From NCBI GenBank assembly GCA_014896255.1, contig JADBKT010000035.1, positions 1 through 62,190 of the forward strand: a DNA stretch of 62,190 bases. Reading direction: 5' to 3'. Positions within the stretch are counted from its first letter, which is position 1; the number at the start of each line of letters is the position of its first letter. This stretch comes from Hydrogenibacillus sp. GTDB lineage: Bacteria; Bacillota; Bacilli; Thermicanales; DSM-22653. The notes beneath the pieces are model-generated. The model saw nothing but the letters and a program-made list of their open reading frames with translations. It was not told the DNA's origin and did no database searches. Positions 18,377-31,454 of the stretch are shown here, one piece after another. The position numbers were made by a program, and so were the translations under genes.

Positions 18377-18405
18377 TTGACATTCGCCGCAGGGTATGAT
18401 ATGTT
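18377..18405 (+). promoter_or_regulatory. Promoter of rpmG-secE-nusG
   Basis: -35 TTGACA (18377-18382), 17-bp spacer, -10 TATGTT (18400-18405), 40 bp before the rpmG start. A TATGAT at 18395 is too close to the -35 to be used with it. Confidence 0.78.
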
Positions 18406-18444
18406 TTTTTAGGTTATGCGGCGGAAGTTGTAGGAGGTGATCGC

Positions 18445-18594
18445 ATGCGGGTACAAGTCATCTTGGCCTGCACGGAATGCAAGCAGCGCAACTATTCGAC
18501 GGCGAAAAACAAAAAGAAACACCCGGACCGGTTGGAATTTCGCAAGTACTGTAAGTTTTGTAATGCCCATACGGTCCACCGCGAAGTGCGATAA
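18445..18594 (+). CDS. rpmG: 50S ribosomal protein L33, zinc-binding form
   Basis: 49 residues. Small large-subunit protein near the E site. Two CxxC pairs (CTEC and CKFC) show the zinc-binding version. The sequence [22 protein letters not shown] and the ending HTVHREVR fit L33. ATG start with TAGGAGGTGA just upstream. It opens the rpmG-secE-nusG operon; the position next to secE matches the second L33 copy of B. subtilis. Confidence 0.95.
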   Translation: MRVQVILACTECKQRNYSTAKNKKKHPDRLEFRKYCKFCNAHTVHREVR

Positions 18595-18606
18595 GGAGTG
18601 TCGTGA

Positions 18607-18819
18607 ATGGGAGTGCTCGCCCGGATCGGGGCCGGGTTTCGTCGGACGGGGAGTTATTTTCGCGAAAGCTGGCAAGAATTGAAGAAAGTGAAGTGGCCGA
18701 CGCGCCGCGAGCTCGTCACCTACACCCTCGTCGTCCTGATCACCGTCGCCTTGCTCAGCGTGTTTTTTTATGTCCTGGACATCGTCCTCGGCGCCGTCGT
18801 GATGTTCATCATGCGCTAA
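18607..18819 (+). CDS. secE: Preprotein translocase subunit SecE
   Basis: 70 residues with an amphipathic N-terminal helix (SWQELKKVKWPTRREL, the SecE signature) and a single C-terminal membrane segment. SecE clamps the SecY channel of the Sec translocon; secY lies in the same window at 47051. AAGGAGTG precedes the ATG by about 7 nt, and rpmG ends 12 nt upstream. Confidence 0.96.
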   Translation: MGVLARIGAGFRRTGSYFRESWQELKKVKWPTRRELVTYTLVVLITVALLSVFFYVLDIVLGAVVMFIMR

Positions 18820-18896
18820 GCGATGCCGTCGTGGCATGGCCGCGCGGACGGACGGCATGTCGCGGACGGTCGGTCCTTTCGGCCGAAATGAGAGGA

Positions 18897-18910
18897 GAGG
18901 AGGTCTCCTC
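18897..18910 (+). promoter_or_regulatory. Self-complementary Shine-Dalgarno region of nusG
   Basis: The nusG ribosome site GGAGG (18899-18903) lies in an inverted repeat: GAGGA (18897-18901) can pair with TCCTC (18906-18910) around a 4-nt loop, placing most of the site in a hairpin. A second AGAGGAG run begins at 18891. Seen in sequence; an effect on translation is inferred. Confidence 0.45.
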
Positions 18911-18913
18911 GGT

Positions 18914-19453
18914 GTGAGCGCGGAAAAGCGGTGGTACGTCGTCCACACGTACTCGGGATATGAAAAGAAGGTCGAGGCCAACTTGAAAAAGCGCGTCGAG
19001 TCGATGGGCATGCAGGATAAGATTTTTCGCATCGTCGTGCCCGTCGAAGAGATGCGCGAGATCAAGGACGGCAAGGCCAAGACCGTGCAGCGCAAGGTCT
19101 TCCCGGGTTATGTGCTGGTGGAGATGGTGATGACCGACGATTCGTGGTACGTCGTCCGCAACACGCCCGGCGTGACCGGTTTTGTCGGTTCGACCGGGGC
19201 CGGCTCCAAGCCGGTTCCGCTTTTACCCGAAGAAGCGGAACGCATCTTGCGCTCGATGGGCATGGCGGAGGCGAGGCCGCGTCTGGAGGTCGCCGTCGGC
19301 GACCGCGTGCGCGTCCGCGAAGGGCCGTTTTTCGACCTCATCGGGCGCGTGGAGGCCGTCGATGCGGATCGCGGGAAGGTCGTCGTGCTCATCGATCTGT
19401 TCGGCCGGGAGACGCCGGTGGAATGCGACGGCGCGCACGTCGAGCGGGTCTGA
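18914..19453 (+). CDS. nusG: Transcription termination/antitermination protein NusG
   Basis: 179 residues. NusG binds the RNA polymerase clamp and modulates pausing; in Bacillus it promotes pausing at T-rich sites. The NGN domain starts KRWYVVHTYSGYEKKV and includes KVFPGYVLVEM and RNTPGVTGFVG; the C-terminal KOW domain has VGDRVRVREGPFFDLIGRVE. The GTG at 18914 is chosen by alignment, 10 nt after GGAGG. Confidence 0.97.
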   Translation: MSAEKRWYVVHTYSGYEKKVEANLKKRVESMGMQDKIFRIVVPVEEMREIKDGKAKTVQRKVFPGYVLVEMVMTDDSWYVVRNTPGVTGFVGSTGAGSKPVPLLPEEAERILRSMGMAEARPRLEVAVGDRVRVREGPFFDLIGRVEAVDADRGKVVVLIDLFGRETPVECDGAHVERV

Positions 19454-19459
19454 TCCTCC

Positions 19460-19488
19460 TTGTCACGGACGCGACGATGTGGTATGAT
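19460..19488 (+). promoter_or_regulatory. Promoter of rplK-rplA
   Basis: -35 TTGTCA (19460-19465), 17-bp spacer, -10 TATGAT (19483-19488). It begins right after nusG and 39 bp before rplK. Confidence 0.8.
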
Positions 19489-19526
19489 GACTTCGTTTGG
19501 CGTTTGACGGGCGGGGAGGTGAACCG

Positions 19527-19952
19527 ATGGCCAAAAAAGTCGTCAAGATCGTCAAACTGCAGATCCCGGCAGGGAAGGCGACGCCGGCGCCGCCGGTCGG
19601 TCCGGCGCTCGGGCAGGCGGGGGTCAACATCATGGCCTTCGTCAAGGAGTTCAATGCCCGCACCGAGGCGCAGACGGGGATGATCGTGCCGGTCGAGATC
19701 ACCGTGTTCGAAGACCGGTCGTTTACGTTCATCACCAAGACGCCGCCGGCGAGCGATCTGCTTAAAAAGGCGGCGAAGATCGAAAGCGGCTCGGGTGAGC
19801 CGAACAAGCGTAAGGTGGGGACGATAAAGCGCGATAAGGTGCGGGAAATCGCCGAGCTGAAGATGCCGGATTTGAACGCGGCGAGCGTCGAGGCGGCGAT
19901 GCGCATGATCGAAGGGACCGCCCGCAGTATGGGCATCGTCATCGAAGACTGA
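19527..19952 (+). CDS. rplK: 50S ribosomal protein L11
   Basis: 141 residues, standard L11 length. Part of the GTPase-associated centre and needed for RelA activation. Typical N-terminus [18 protein letters not shown], the [15 protein letters not shown] loop and the RNA-binding C-terminal domain ending [20 protein letters not shown] stands before the ATG. Paired with rplA. Confidence 0.98.
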   Translation: MAKKVVKIVKLQIPAGKATPAPPVGPALGQAGVNIMAFVKEFNARTEAQTGMIVPVEITVFEDRSFTFITKTPPASDLLKKAAKIESGSGEPNKRKVGTIKRDKVREIAELKMPDLNAASVEAAMRMIEGTARSMGIVIED

Positions 19953-20059
19953 GCCCTGCTTATCGTCGCGCGCGGCGCGAAGTCGGCTCATGGCCGGCCG
20001 CACGGCGGCACGATCGTGGGAGGGCCAAGCGGCCCGACGGACCACAAGGAGGGACTGAC

Positions 20060-20749
20060 ATGGCCAAACGCGGCAAGAAATATCTCGAGGCCGCAAAGAA
20101 AATCGACCCGGAGAAGGCATATGCGCCGGCCGAAGCGCTGGCGCTGGTCAAGGAGACGTCACCGGTGCGTTTTGACGCCACCGTCGAACTCGCCGTCCGT
20201 CTCGGCGTGGATGTGCGCAAGGCCGATCAGCAGGTGCGCGGCGCGGTCGTGCTGCCGCACGGGACCGGCAAGACGGTGCGCGTGCTCGTCTTCGCCAAAG
20301 GGGACAAGGCGAAGGAAGCGGAGGCGGCCGGGGCGGATTTTGTCGGCGACGACGATTTGATCGCCAAGATCCAAGGCGGCTGGCTCGATTTTGACGTGGC
20401 CATCGCCACGCCGGACATGATGGCGTCCGTCGGCAAGCTCGGAAAGTTGCTCGGCCCCCGGGGGCTCATGCCGAACCCGAAGACGGGGACCGTGACGTTT
20501 GATGTCGCGCGCGCCGTCCAGGAGAGTAAAGCGGGTAAAGTCGAGTATCGCACCGACAAGCAGGGCAACGTGCACGTGCCGATCGGCAAAGTGTCGTTCG
20601 ACGTCGACCGGCTCGTCGACAATTTCCAGACCGTGATCGATGCCTTAAAACGCGCCAAGCCGGCGGCGGCCAAAGGCGTCTACCTGAAAAACGTTACGGT
20701 CACGTCTACCATGGGGCCCGGCATTCGTGTCGACGCCGGGGCGCTCTGA
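20060..20749 (+). CDS. rplA: 50S ribosomal protein L1
   Basis: 229 residues. L1 forms the mobile L1 stalk at the E site and in many bacteria represses its own operon by binding m[49 protein letters not shown] and the ending TMGPGIRVD are diagnostic. ATG with AAGGAGGGA upstream. The 107-nt gap after rplK holds a small GGGCC/GGCCC hairpin and a GTGGGAG motif that could be an L1 site. Confidence 0.98.
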   Translation: MAKRGKKYLEAAKKIDPEKAYAPAEALALVKETSPVRFDATVELAVRLGVDVRKADQQVRGAVVLPHGTGKTVRVLVFAKGDKAKEAEAAGADFVGDDDLIAKIQGGWLDFDVAIATPDMMASVGKLGKLLGPRGLMPNPKTGTVTFDVARAVQESKAGKVEYRTDKQGNVHVPIGKVSFDVDRLVDNFQTVIDALKRAKPAAAKGVYLKNVTVTSTMGPGIRVDAGAL

Positions 20750-20754
20750 CGTCG

Positions 20755-20908
20755 AAGGTGCGGGAGCGCGAGTCGATCGCACAAGGGAATATCGGTGAGC
20801 CGTAGACAGAAGGGGCCTTTGGGGCTTAATCATCCTTCCGAGGCAAACGAGAGCGGGCCGTCGACCGGCGCTCGCGTGCCTTCCGTCTGTCTTACGGAAG
20901 GCTTTTTT
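20755..20908 (+). ncRNA. L10-type leader of rplJ-rplL mRNA with attenuator
   Basis: The long untranslated stretch before rplJ contains the GTAGACAG and CTTAAT...CCGAGG elements that I associate with the bacterial L10 leader, bound by the L10(L12)4 complex for feedback. It ends in an intrinsic terminator (20878-20908). CCTTCCG occurs at 20834-20840 and again in the terminator 5' arm (20879-20885), so the 3' arm could pair with either copy, giving an antiterminator/terminator switch. The left boundary is approximate. Confidence 0.75.
20878..20908 (+). terminator. Attenuator terminator in the rplJ leader
   Basis: Perfect 9-bp stem (20878-20886 with 20894-20902), 7-nt loop and six T residues, 23 nt before the rplJ start. 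Its place in the leader, not after a gene, suggests conditional termination. Confidence 0.88.
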
Positions 20909-20931
20909 GGCTCACTGAAGGAGGTGTGAGG

Positions 20932-21483
20932 GTGGCATCGTACGTTCGACAAAAACCGATTCCGGCCGCGAAAATCGAAGCCGTCGAGGAGCTCGTCGAA
21001 CACCTGGGAAAAAGTGCCGCCGCGGTCCTCGTCGAATACCGGGGGCTCAACGTGGCGCAGATGACCGAGCTGCGCAAAAGGATGCGCGAAGCGGGCGTGC
21101 ACTTCAAAGTGTACAAAAACACGCTCATCTCCCGCGCGGCACAGGCGGTCGGCCTGGGCGGGCTCAGCGCGTACCTCGAAGGGCCGACGGCGGTCGTCGT
21201 AAGCCCCGTCGACCCGGTGCTCGCGGCGAAGCTCGTCGTCGAACTGCAGAAGAAGATGGAGCCGCTCAAGATCAAAGCCGGCGTGCTCGAAGGCAAAGTG
21301 CTTTCCGCCGAAGAAACCGAAGCGCTGGCCAAACTCCCGTCGCGGGAGGAGCTCATCGCCAAAGTCGTCGGCAGCTTCAAATCGCCGCTGTATCGCATTG
21401 CCGGGGTTCTCGGCAACATCGTGCACACGCCGCTTCGCAACTTCATGCACGGCTTGAAGGCCGTCGCCGAACAAAAAGGTTGA
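20932..21483 (+). CDS. rplJ: 50S ribosomal protein L10
   Basis: 183 residues. L10 anchors the L7/L12 dimers on the stalk. [34 protein letters not shown] is the RNA-binding signature (shown in parts: VEYRGLN, KVYKNTL), followed by [14 protein letters not shown] and a C-terminal helix for L7/L12. The GTG at 20932 is chosen as AAGGAGG lies 7 nt before; a GTG at 20926 overlaps that site. Controlled by the leader upstream. Confidence 0.96.
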   Translation: MASYVRQKPIPAAKIEAVEELVEHLGKSAAAVLVEYRGLNVAQMTELRKRMREAGVHFKVYKNTLISRAAQAVGLGGLSAYLEGPTAVVVSPVDPVLAAKLVVELQKKMEPLKIKAGVLEGKVLSAEETEALAKLPSREELIAKVVGSFKSPLYRIAGVLGNIVHTPLRNFMHGLKAVAEQKG

Positions 21484-21496
21484 GGAGGTTCTGCCG

Positions 21497-21874
21497 ATGG
21501 AAATTGCACAGATCATCGAAGCGATCAAAAACATGAAGGTGACCGAGCTGAACGAGCTCGTCAAAGCGTTGGAAGAAGAGTTCGGCGTCTCCGCGGTGGC
21601 GCCGGTCGCCGTCGCCGCGGCACCGGCGGCGGCCGGCGGGGAAGCGCCGGCGGCGGCCGAACAGACCGAGTTCACCGTCGTTTTGGCGAACGCCGGCGCG
21701 TCCAAGATCAACGTGATCAAAGTCGTGCGCGAGATCACCGGCCTCGGTCTCAAAGAAGCGAAAGATCTCGTCGACGGTGCGCCGAAAGCGATCAAAGAAG
21801 GCGTTTCCAAGGAAGAAGCCGAGCAGCTTAAGAAAAAGCTCGAAGAAGCCGGCGCCACGGTCGAACTCAAGTAA
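21497..21874 (+). CDS. rplL: 50S ribosomal protein L7/L12
   Basis: 125 residues. Stalk protein recruiting translation factors. The N-terminal dimerisation helices ([20 protein letters not shown]), an Ala/Pro/Gly-rich hinge and the globular C-terminal domain ([24 protein letters not shown]) are all visible. It lies 13 nt after rplJ and is followed by a strong hairpin, which may reduce read-through toward the downstream genes. Confidence 0.98.
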   Translation: MEIAQIIEAIKNMKVTELNELVKALEEEFGVSAVAPVAVAAAPAAAGGEAPAAAEQTEFTVVLANAGASKINVIKVVREITGLGLKEAKDLVDGAPKAIKEGVSKEEAEQLKKKLEEAGATVELK

Positions 21875-21896
21875 CGCCGTGCGCGACAGACGATCC

Positions 21897-21921
21897 AGGG
21901 GGAGCGGATGCTCCCCCTTTT
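21897..21921 (+). terminator. Terminator after rplL
   Basis: Perfect 9-bp stem (21897-21905 with 21910-21918), 4-nt GGAT loop and a short T tract (21918-21921). It may act as a partial terminator. Confidence 0.8.
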
Positions 21922-21999
21922 CCGTGCTTCGCCGTCGGTCGTGCGATGCGCGGGTTTGATGCGCGGCTTCATGACGTTTGGGCGCGCGGGAGGGAAAGC

Positions 22000-22599
22000 G
22001 TGGATCACTATTTTCGCGAGCGGCCGGATCTTCCCAGCCGGCCGCGGACGTTTCACTTTCGGGTCGGCGCGCGGACGCTTCAGTTTACGGCGGACCACGG
22101 CGTGTTTTCCAAAGACGGCGTCGATTTCGGAAGTGCGCTCATCATCGAAACCGTGATCGTCCCGCAAGGCGCCCGCGTCCTCGACCTCGGCGCCGGCTAC
22201 GGCGCGATCGGCCTTTCGCTGGCGGCGCTTTATCCGCACGCCCGCCTGACGCTCGTCGAGATCAACGCGCGCGCCGTCCAACTGGCCGCGGCGAATGCCC
22301 GGCAAAACGGTCTTTCGAACGTCCGCGTCCTTTGGAGCGACGGCACGCACGCCGTCCGCGGGGAGGCGTTCGACGTCGTCGTCACCAATCCGCCCATTCG
22401 TGCCGGGAAGGCGGTCGTCTTTCGCCTGTATCGAGAGGCGGCCGACGTCCTCGTCGCCGGCGGATCCCTGTGGACCGTCGTGCAACAAAAGCACGGCGCC
22501 GATTCGCACGCCCGGGCGCTCGAAGCCATCTTCGGGGCGGTGACGCGCGTTCGCCGTAAAAAGGGATACCAAATTTTACAGGCTGTAAAAAGCGAATAA
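22000..22599 (+). CDS. RsmC-like class I SAM-dependent methyltransferase (YbxB)
   Basis: 199 residues. Its position between rplL and rpoB and its sequence match B. subtilis YbxB, related to the RsmC 16S rRNA guanine-N2 methyltransferase. The SAM-binding motif DLGAGYGAIGLSLA and the catalytic NPPI motif of N-methyltransferases are visible, with the preceding TADHGVFSKDGVDFG typical of this family. Only the catalytic half of long RsmC proteins is present. The GTG at 22000 begins MDHYFRERP, as orthologues do, with GGGAGG 6 nt upstream. The modified base is inferred from homology only. Confidence 0.9.
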   Translation: MDHYFRERPDLPSRPRTFHFRVGARTLQFTADHGVFSKDGVDFGSALIIETVIVPQGARVLDLGAGYGAIGLSLAALYPHARLTLVEINARAVQLAAANARQNGLSNVRVLWSDGTHAVRGEAFDVVVTNPPIRAGKAVVFRLYREAADVLVAGGSLWTVVQQKHGADSHARALEAIFGAVTRVRRKKGYQILQAVKSE

Positions 22600-22603
22600 A
22601 GTA

Positions 22604-22632
22604 TTGACTTTGCGTTTGTCAAGTGGTATCGT
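22604..22632 (+). promoter_or_regulatory. Promoter of rpoB-rpoC
   Basis: -35 TTGACT (22604-22609), 17-bp spacer, -10 TATCGT (22627-22632), leaving a leader of about 120 nt before rpoB that has two T runs (around 22661-22678) but no good stem that I can find. Confidence 0.7.
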
Positions 22633-22759
22633 TTAAAAATGCCAAGTCGATTGCAGGGCTCTTTTTTTGCCTTTTTTTGGTTAACCGCTTCCCGCTTTGG
22701 ATAGAATGCTCTGGATGAACGACACAAGTCCTCATCAACGAGCGAAGAGGTGAAGGTGA

Positions 22760-25700
22760 TTGGCAGGCAAGCTCGCCCGGTTTGGCCGCCGTATGCGGCG
22801 CACCTATTCGCGGACCCGCGAAGTGCTCGAACTGCCGAATTTGATCGAGATCCAGCTCGCTTCATATCGGTGGTTTTTGGCGGAAGGCTTAAGGGAGCTG
22901 TTTCAAGAAATCTCACCGATCCAGGATTTTGCCGGCAACCTGCACCTCGAGTTCATCGATTATACGCTGGGGGAACCCAAATACACCGTCGAAGAAAGTA
23001 AAGAGCGCGACGTCACGTACGCGGCCCCGCTTCGCGTAAAAGCGCGGCTCATCAACCGCCAGACGGGTGAAGTGAAAGAGCAGGAAGTGTTCATGGGCGA
23101 CCTGCCGCTCATGACCGAGACGGGCACCTTCATCATCAACGGCGCGGAACGCGTCATCGTCACCCAGCTCGTCCGCTCGCCGAGCGTCTACTACAGCCAG
23201 AAGGTGGACAAAAACGGCAAGGTGATGTACAGCGCCACCGTCATCCCCAACCGCGGGGCATGGCTCGAGTTCGAGTCGGACCCGCGGGATGCCGTCTACA
23301 CGCGCATCGACCGCACGCGCAAACTGCCGGTGACGGTGCTCCTCCGCGCGCTCGGATTCGGGACGAATCAGGCCATCGTCGATCTGCTCGGCGAAGACCT
23401 GAACGTGCTCGGCACCTTGGAAAAAGACAACACCGATTCGACGGAGAAGGCGCTCCTGGAGATATATGAACGTCTTCGGCCGGGCGAACCGCCGACGTTG
23501 GACAACGCCCGCAGTCTTCTCTACTCCCGCTTTTTCGATCCGAAGCGCTACAACTTGGCCCACGTCGGTCGGTACAAGATCAACAAAAAGCTGCACATCA
23601 AAAACCGCCTGCTCGGCAACCGCATCGCCGAGACGCTCATCGACCCGGACACCGGGGAGGTACTCGTCGAAGCGGGGCAGGTCATCGACCGGCGGACGCT
23701 CGATCGGCTCATCCCGTACCTCGACCGGGGGCTCGGGACGAAGGTGTACCATTTGAGCTACGGCCTGACCGAAGCGGGCGACGTGCCGCTGCAGATCATC
23801 CATCTCTATTCCAATACCGAAGAAGGCAAAATCGTCAAAGTGATCGGCAACGGTCAGATCGATCGCGACGTGAAGGTCATCACGCCGGCGGACATCATCG
23901 CCGCGGTGAATTATTTCTTCAACTTGTTCCACGGCATCGGCGCGATCGACGACATCGACCACCTCGGCAACCGCCGCCTCCGTTCGGTCGGCGAACTGCT
24001 GCAGAACCAGTTCCGCATCGGACTCGCGCGCATGGAGCGCGTCGTCCGCGAGCGCATGTCGATCCAGGATGCGGAAGGGCTCACGCCGTCGTCCTTGATC
24101 AACATCCGCCCGGTGATCGCTGCGGTGAAGGAATTTTTCGGCTCCAGCCAGCTCAGTCAATTCATGGATCAGACGAACCCGCTGGCCGAGCTCACCAACA
24201 AGCGCCGCCTGTCGGCCTTGGGGCCGGGGGGGCTCACCCGCGAGCGGGCCGGCTTCGAAGTGCGCGACGTGCACCCGTCCCACTACGGGCGGATGTGTCC
24301 GATCGAGACGCCGGAAGGGCCGAACATCGGGCTCATCAACACGCTTTCCACTTTCGCCCGGGTGAACGAATACGGGTTCATCGAGACGCCGTATCGACGC
24401 ATCGACCCGAAGACGCATCTGGTGACGGACGAAATCGTCTATCTCACCGCCGACGAGGAAGAGCTGTACACCATCGCCCCGGCCAACACGCCGCTCGATG
24501 AAGAAGGACGCATCGCCGAGGCGCAGGTGGTCGTCCGCCGGCACGGGGAAATCGTCACCGTCCCGCGCGACGAGGTCGACTTCATGGACGTCAGCCCCAA
24601 GCAGGTCTTCTCCGTGGCCACTTCTTGCATCCCGTTCCTCGAAAACGACGACGCCAACCGCGCGCTCATGGGGGCCAACATGCAGCGCCAGGCCGTGCCG
24701 CTTCTCGTCCCTGAGGCGCCGCTGGTGGGCACCGGCATCGAGCATCGCGTGGCGTTCGATTCCGGGGTGCTCGTCGTCGCCAAGCAGGACGGCGTCGTCG
24801 AACGCGTCGACGCCCGGGAGATTTGGGTCCGGCGCATCACGAAGGACGGTGAGCGCGGGGAGCTCGACAAATACCGCCTGTACAAATTCCGCCGCTCCAA
24901 CCAAGGCACGTGCTTGAACCAGCGACCGAAGGTCAAGGTCGGCGACGTCGTCCGCGCCGGTGACATCCTGGCCGACGGCCCGTCCACCGATGAGGGAGAA
25001 CTCGCCCTGGGCCGGAACGTCCTCGTCGCCTTCATGACGTGGGAAGGCTACAACTACGAAGACGCCATCCTGCTCAGCGAGCGCCTCGTCAAAGAGGACG
25101 TCTACACCTCCATCCACATCGAAGAATACGAGACCGAAGCCCGGGAGACGAAGCTCGGACCGGAAGAGATTACCCGGGACATTCCCAACGTCAGCGAAGA
25201 GGCTCTCAAGAACTTGGACGAACGGGGCATCGTGCGCATCGGCGCGGAAGTCAAAGACGGCGACATCCTGGTCGGCAAGGTGACGCCGAAGGGCATGACC
25301 GAGCTGACCGCCGAAGAACGCCTGCTTCACGCCATTTTCGGTGAAAAGGCGCGCGAAGTGCGCGACACCTCGCTCAAGGTGCCGCACGGCGGCGCCGGCA
25401 TCGTCGTTGACGTGAAGGTGTTCAAGCGCGAAAACGGCGATGAGCTGCCGCCGGGCGTGACCGAGCTGGTGCGGGTGTACGTGGCGCAAAAGCGGAAGAT
25501 CTCCGTCGGCGACAAGATGGCCGGGCGCCATGGCAACAAAGGCGTCGTCTCCCGCATTTTGCCGGTGGAAGACATGCCCTTTTTGCCTGACGGCACGCCC
25601 GTGGACATCGTCCTAAACCCCCTCGGCGTTCCGTCGCGGATGAACATCGGGCAGATCCTCGAGACGCACCTCGGCATGGCCGCCCGCGCCCTCGGCCTGC

Positions 25701-26299
25701 ACATGGCCACCCCCGTCTTCGACGGCGCGAACGAATACGACATCTGGGACGCGCTGGAAGAAGCGGGGCTCCCGCGGGACGGCAAGATGGTGCTCTACGA
25801 CGGGCGAACCGGAGAACCGTTCGACCACCGCGTCACCGTCGGCATCATCTACATGCTCAAGCTCGCCCACCTCGTCGACGACAAGATCCACGCCCGCTCC
25901 ACCGGCCCGTATTCCCTCGTCACCCAGCAGCCCCTCGGCGGGAAGGCGCAATTCGGCGGACAGCGATTCGGCGAGATGGAAGTGTGGGCACTGGAGGCGT
26001 ACGGCGCGGCGCATACGTTGCAGGAAATCCTCACCGTCAAGTCCGACGACGTCGTCGGCCGCGTCAAGACGTACGAGGCGATCGTCAAAGGCGAGAACAT
26101 CCCCGAACCGGGCGTGCCGGAGTCCTTCAAAGTGCTGATCAAAGAGCTGCAGAGCCTCGCCTTGGACGTCAAGATCTTGTCCAAGGACGAACAGGAAATC
26201 GAGATCAAGGAACTGGAAGAGGACGACGATCCGCACGTGCACGTCGAAAAGATGGTCTATCTCACGTCCGGAGGAAGCGGCGAAGACGGCGAAGGGTGA
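22760..26299 (+). CDS. rpoB: DNA-directed RNA polymerase subunit beta
   Basis: 1179 residues, full length for Bacillales. The N-terminus [15 protein letters not shown], the rifampicin region ([29 protein letters not shown]), [21 protein letters not shown], and the C-terminal [19 protein letters not shown] and [24 protein letters not shown] segments (partly quoted) are all intact. The start is TTG at 22760, as in B. subtilis rpoB, with GAGGTGAAGG just upstream. It is cotranscribed with rpoC 52 nt later. Confidence 0.98.
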   Translation: MAGKLARFGRRMRRTYSRTREVLELPNLIEIQLASYRWFLAEGLRELFQEISPIQDFAGNLHLEFIDYTLGEPKYTVEESKERDVTYAAPLRVKARLINRQTGEVKEQEVFMGDLPLMTETGTFIINGAERVIVTQLVRSPSVYYSQKVDKNGKVMYSATVIPNRGAWLEFESDPRDAVYTRIDRTRKLPVTVLLRALGFGTNQAIVDLLGEDLNVLGTLEKDNTDSTEKALLEIYERLRPGEPPTLDNARSLLYSRFFDPKRYNLAHVGRYKINKKLHIKNRLLGNRIAETLIDPDTGEVLVEAGQVIDRRTLDRLIPYLDRGLGTKVYHLSYGLTEAGDVPLQIIHLYSNTEEGKIVKVIGNGQIDRDVKVITPADIIAAVNYFFNLFHGIGAIDDIDHLGNRRLRSVGELLQNQFRIGLARMERVVRERMSIQDAEGLTPSSLINIRPVIAAVKEFFGSSQLSQFMDQTNPLAELTNKRRLSALGPGGLTRERAGFEVRDVHPSHYGRMCPIETPEGPNIGLINTLSTFARVNEYGFIETPYRRIDPKTHLVTDEIVYLTADEEELYTIAPANTPLDEEGRIAEAQVVVRRHGEIVTVPRDEVDFMDVSPKQVFSVATSCIPFLENDDANRALMGANMQRQAVPLLVPEAPLVGTGIEHRVAFDSGVLVVAKQDGVVERVDAREIWVRRITKDGERGELDKYRLYKFRRSNQGTCLNQRPKVKVGDVVRAGDILADGPSTDEGELALGRNVLVAFMTWEGYNYEDAILLSERLVKEDVYTSIHIEEYETEARETKLGPEEITRDIPNVSEEALKNLDERGIVRIGAEVKDGDILVGKVTPKGMTELTAEERLLHAIFGEKAREVRDTSLKVPHGGAGIVVDVKVFKRENGDELPPGVTELVRVYVAQKRKISVGDKMAGRHGNKGVVSRILPVEDMPFLPDGTPVDIVLNPLGVPSRMNIGQILETHLGMAARALGLHMATPVFDGANEYDIWDALEEAGLPRDGKMVLYDGRTGEPFDHRVTVGIIYMLKLAHLVDDKIHARSTGPYSLVTQQPLGGKAQFGGQRFGEMEVWALEAYGAAHTLQEILTVKSDDVVGRVKTYEAIVKGENIPEPGVPESFKVLIKELQSLALDVKILSKDEQEIEIKELEEDDDPHVHVEKMVYLTSGGSGEDGEG

Positions 26300-26351
26300 A
26301 GACGCGCGAGTTTGCGAGTAGGATGAACGGGACGTGCGAGGAGGGACGACC

Positions 26352-29963
<3,612 letters not shown>

Positions 29964-29990
29964 TGAGCCGTTCTCCTTCCGTTCAACCGA

Positions 29991-30020
29991 TTGACAATCC
30001 CTCCGGCGTCGATGTATGAT
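29991..30020 (+). promoter_or_regulatory. Promoter of the str operon
   Basis: -35 TTGACA (29991-29996), 18-bp spacer, -10 TATGAT (30015-30020), beginning 27 bp after rpoC. It drives the L7Ae-like gene and probably rpsL-rpsG-fusA-tuf. Confidence 0.82.
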
Positions 30021-30057
30021 ATGAGGCGTGCCAAACTGCAAGCGGGAGGCGGAAGCG

Positions 30058-30327
30058 GTGTACGATCGGGTGAAAAACGCCCGCCGTCGGATCGTCGGCG
30101 TGCGCCAGGTGCTCCGGGCCATCGAACAAGGCGAACCCATCGCCGTCGTCATCGCCCAAGACGCGGCGGCCGACATCACCGCGCCGGTCGCCGAACGGGC
30201 ACGCACGCGCGGCATCCCGGTGTACACCGTCGATTCGATGCAACGCCTGGGGCGCGCTGCGGGCATCGACGTCGCGGCGAGCGTCGTCGCCGTTCCCGTT
30301 GTGGATGTCGAACGATCCGAGGGTTAA
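30058..30327 (+). CDS. rplGB: L7Ae-family RNA-binding protein (YbxF/RplGB)
   Basis: 89 residues of the L7Ae/L30e/S12e fold that binds kink-turn RNA; B. subtilis YbxF at the same locus does so. [24 protein letters not shown], the [22 protein letters not shown] region and a hydrophobic C-terminus fit. The GTG at 30058 is chosen with GGGAGGC 8-9 nt upstream; an earlier GTG at 30028 lacks a site and lengthens the N-terminus beyond the family norm. First gene of the str operon. Confidence 0.9.
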   Translation: MYDRVKNARRRIVGVRQVLRAIEQGEPIAVVIAQDAAADITAPVAERARTRGIPVYTVDSMQRLGRAAGIDVAASVVAVPVVDVERSEG

Positions 30328-30336
30328 GCGTAAGCG

Positions 30337-30368
30337 CCGGGCGGAGTAAGCGCTCCGCCGGTTTCTTT
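30337..30368 (+). terminator. Possible attenuator hairpin between rplGB and rpsL
   Basis: A 9-bp GC stem with one bulged G (30337-30346 with 30353-30361) and a T-rich tail interrupted by C (30362-30368). As rpsL has no obvious promoter of its own, this may be a partial terminator. Confidence 0.6.
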
Positions 30369-30422
30369 GCGCCCAATGATGAACCGCCCGGATCTGTGAC
30401 CATAAACAAAGGAGGTGCGCGC

Positions 30423-30845
30423 ATGCCCACCATCAACCAACTCGTGCGCAAGGGCCGGGAGCGTATCAAGACCAAGTCCAAAGCTCCGGCGCTTCTGAGA
30501 AGCTACAACAGCCTGCGCAAGGAGACGCGCGAACTGCCGTCGCCGCAAAAGCGGGGCGTGTGCACGCGCGTCGGGACGATGACGCCGAAGAAGCCGAACT
30601 CGGCGTTGCGCAAGTACGCCCGTGTACGGCTCACCAACGGCGTCGAAGTGACGGCGTACATCCCCGGCATCGGCCACAACCTGCAGGAACACAGCGTCGT
30701 CCTCATCCGCGGCGGCCGCGTCAAGGACCTTCCGGGAGTGCGGTACAAAGTCATCCGCGGGGCGCTGGATGCCGCCGGCGTGGCCAACCGCAAGCAGGGG
30801 CGCTCCAAGTACGGGGCCAAGCGACCGAAAGAAGCCAAGAAGTGA
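30423..30845 (+). CDS. rpsL: 30S ribosomal protein S12
   Basis: 140 residues. S12 lies at the decoding centre, and its loops carry streptomycin-resistance sites. [58 protein letters not shown] (partly quoted) and the basic tail are typical. Both loops read as wild type (TPKKPNS with Lys, and GGRVKDLPG). ATG with AAAGGAGGTG upstream. Confidence 0.98.
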   Translation: MPTINQLVRKGRERIKTKSKAPALLRSYNSLRKETRELPSPQKRGVCTRVGTMTPKKPNSALRKYARVRLTNGVEVTAYIPGIGHNLQEHSVVLIRGGRVKDLPGVRYKVIRGALDAAGVANRKQGRSKYGAKRPKEAKK

Positions 30846-30932
30846 TGCGCGCATCATCATCCCGCGCTTTGAACGAGCGCCTTGAACGACAACGATGACG
30901 CGCCCGAAGCGCGTGGAAAAGGAGGGGCGAGA

Positions 30933-31403
30933 ATGCCGCGTAAAGGACCGGTACCGCGCCGCGATGTGCTGCCGGACCCGATCTACAACAGCAAACTCGT
31001 CACGCGTCTCATCAACCGGCTGATGTATGACGGCAAAAAAGGCGTCGCCCAGCGCATCCTCTATGAAGCGTTCGACATCGTTCGCGAACGGACGGGAAAA
31101 GATCCGCTGGAAGTGTTCGACGCCGCGCTCAAAAACGTCATGCCGGTGCTCGAGGTGCGTGCCCGACGCGTCGGCGGCGCCAACTATCAAGTGCCGATCG
31201 AAGTGCGTCCGGAACGCCGGGTATCGCTCGCGCTGCGCTGGATCGTGCAGTACGCGCGGATGCGCCATGAAAAGACGATGCAAGAACGGTTGGCCGGGGA
31301 GATCATCGACGCCGCCAACAACGTCGGCGGCGCGGTGAAAAAGCGCGAAGACACGCACAAGATGGCCGAAGCCAACCGCGCGTTTGCGCATTATCGCTGG
31401 TAA
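30933..31403 (+). CDS. rpsG: 30S ribosomal protein S7
   Basis: 156 residues. Primary 16S-binding protein nucleating the head of the small subunit. [39 protein letters not shown] and the C-terminal [21 protein letters not shown] confirm S7. The ATG at 30933 has GGAGGGG upstream. Lies between rpsL and fusA in standard str-operon order. Confidence 0.98.
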   Translation: MPRKGPVPRRDVLPDPIYNSKLVTRLINRLMYDGKKGVAQRILYEAFDIVRERTGKDPLEVFDAALKNVMPVLEVRARRVGGANYQVPIEVRPERRVSLALRWIVQYARMRHEKTMQERLAGEIIDAANNVGGAVKKREDTHKMAEANRAFAHYRW

Positions 31404-31454
31404 CCGCCGCACCGAGACCGAGGTCCAAACGCACAGGCTGAGAGGAAGGTCGTT

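Noticed and set aside
18377-18400. TTGACA paired with TATGAT at 18395 as promoter
   Set aside because: The spacer would be only 12 bp; TATGTT at 18400 gives 17 bp.
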